Below, one piece after another: positions 62,998 to 64,000 of a stretch of DNA of 64,000 nt. The stretch covers positions 1,054,001-1,118,000 of the forward strand of contig NAJO01000007.1 in assembly GCA_002077065.1 (NCBI GenBank). The letters are read 5' to 3'. Within the stretch, counting starts at the first letter, position 1; every line of letters starts with the position of its first letter. Below the pieces are notes generated by a model. It was not told where the DNA came from, did no database searches, and saw only the letters and a program-made list of their open reading frames with translations. The DNA is from Cryoendolithus antarcticus (Eukaryota > Ascomycota > Dothideomycetes > Cladosporiales > Cladosporiaceae). The translations under genes were made by a program, and so were the position numbers.

Positions 62998-63548
62998 TGA
63001 TGGTCGTGGATTGTTGCATCATAAGTCGAAGAGAAGAACCAGAAGTGATGTTGTGAGATGAAACGCGGCTCTCGCGCCTGCCCCACATGTCGATGCGGGC
63101 ACGCGGCGGGAATGCGGCAGGGGTGTGCAAGTAAAGCTTGGGCCATGTTCAAGGTGTACTTAAGACCAATGTGAACGCCGACTTCTAGACGCGATTGATT
63201 TAGGTCGCATAACGAAGAACACCTCATACAAACACGTTCTTGGCATACAAAGCTCAACACAACATCAACGCGAACTGAGCCTGCCTCGACTATCCCCTCT
63301 TGCATCGACCTGGCCATCATTGCATCCCTGACGCGATCCAAACAACCCCGGCGTCTTCTGGTCCAGCTTCGAGACAACACCGTTACCGCCACGTGATCAC
63401 TCGCGCTATATCACGATAAAGCCTTCAAAGATCCAGATCAGGCAATTGCAGGCCTTGGGATCGACTCAGCCCCCAACAATAAGCTCTTAGTGAGCATGTC
63501 CAGGCCACAAACAGCCACTTCCCTGACCTCACCTCTCACATCACCCCG
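62998..63548. other. Intergenic, no gene supported
   Basis: This is the 3' flank of the coiled-coil gene and the promoter of FCP1. Minus-strand open frames here extend antisense into the coiled-coil gene and are not supported. Confidence 0.45.
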
Positions 63549-64000
63549 ATGCGCCTCTTCACCACCGCAAACCTACGCTATCCAATCACGGTAACGCGTC
63601 TGCGTCGCAAGCCGGGTGATGCTCTCGAACAGAACCAAGCGCTATTCAGCTATCAGTACAGACTGCAGGTCACCGAAGGTACTCGCGACGACCCCGATAG
63701 CGAGGAGCTAGTCGAACGCTCCTTCTACTCCGACTTTACTTCCGAGCTCGAAGGCACTGTCTCCACATTGCATATCAAGGAGGGAGACGTCATTACAAAG
63801 AGGGCTTTGGTAGCGGATATCGAGGAGGCTTGCACGCACAGCACGCAGTATGGCGGCATCTGCGTCAACTGCGGCAAGAACATGGATGAGGTGAACTTCA
63901 ATACTTCGATCAGAGGCACTGATCGCGCGACAGTAAATACCACGCATGCCAATACTGCGCTGTTGATGAGTCAGGATGAGGCTGGGCGGGCGGATGAGGA
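63549..64000 (+). CDS. FCP1: RNA polymerase II CTD phosphatase FCP1 (N-terminal part, runs off the window)
   Basis: FCP1 removes phosphates from the C-terminal repeat of RNA polymerase II and recycles the enzyme. Only the first 150 codons are present. They hold the biotinyl/lipoyl-attachment-like N-terminal domain: LRYPITVTRLRRKPGDALEQ, FYSDFTSELEGTVSTLHIKE and the zinc-like CTHSTQYGGICVNCGKNMDE (Cys/His block). These are characteristic of FCP1 in fungi and animals. The catalytic FCPH domain (DLDQT motif) and the BRCT domain should lie beyond base 64000. The ATG at 63549 is the natural start, as the family begins just before the RxPITVTRL block. Confidence 0.92.
   Translation, partial: MRLFTTANLRYPITVTRLRRKPGDALEQNQALFSYQYRLQVTEGTRDDPDSEELVERSFYSDFTSELEGTVSTLHIKEGDVITKRALVADIEEACTHSTQYGGICVNCGKNMDEVNFNTSIRGTDRATVNTTHANTALLMSQDEAGRADE

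Overview
The window reads as nuclear DNA of a filamentous ascomycete fungus. The genes are dense, lie on both strands and carry short introns (about 45-165 bases, GT...AG, often with a CTAAC/CTGAC branch site). The protein families are typical of Pezizomycotina, and a DNMT5-type methyltransferase together with several secreted Ser/Thr-rich proteins fits Dothideomycetes best. That last placement is an inference from protein style; I cannot name a species. I see no tRNA, rRNA, CRISPR array or transposon.

Layout. 1-5.6 kb: 3' part of an NMA111/HtrA nuclear serine protease (-), a small lysine-rich SANT-like protein (-), an unrecognised 330-aa protein (+) and ribosomal protein eL27 (-). 6.0-13.1 kb: one giant coiled-coil protein (+) with a long helical repeat array. 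13.2-18.8 kb: two acyl-CoA synthetases (- and +) on either side of a Tls1/C9orf78 (Hep59)-like gene. 19.4-25 kb: a secreted, probably GPI-anchored Cys/Thr-rich protein (+), VID27 (-) and a 2H-phosphoesterase-like protein (-). 25.8-32.7 kb: an intronless DNMT5 (+). 32.9-40.3 kb: RNA polymerase I largest subunit (-) and splicing factor PRP3 (-). 41.7-43.2 kb: a divergent histone H4/H3 pair. 44.4-47.8 kb: an Mpv17/PMP22 protein (+) and exonuclease V (+). 48-50.5 kb: two tandem members of an unknown family, the first with an in-frame stop. 51-57.9 kb: a cyanovirin-N protein, AP-2 sigma, a DUF1993 protein, a small cytochrome b5-like protein, a type II membrane glycosyltransferase-like protein (-) and a GNAT acetyltransferase. 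58.9-64 kb: a secreted App1-like (DUF2183) protein, an unrecognised coiled-coil protein and the start of FCP1 (CTD phosphatase), which runs off the end.

Most genes are unrelated housekeeping neighbours; there is no biosynthetic cluster. Shared themes are chromatin and DNA modification (DNMT5, H3, H4), transcription and splicing (RPA190, FCP1, PRP3, Tls1-like) and fatty-acid activation (two acyl-CoA synthetases). The least explained parts are the repeat array of the giant protein, the decaying tandem family at 48-50.5 kb, and two genes whose reading frames seem to need 5-nt microexons. All splice sites were inferred by eye from consensus and frame, with no transcript data.
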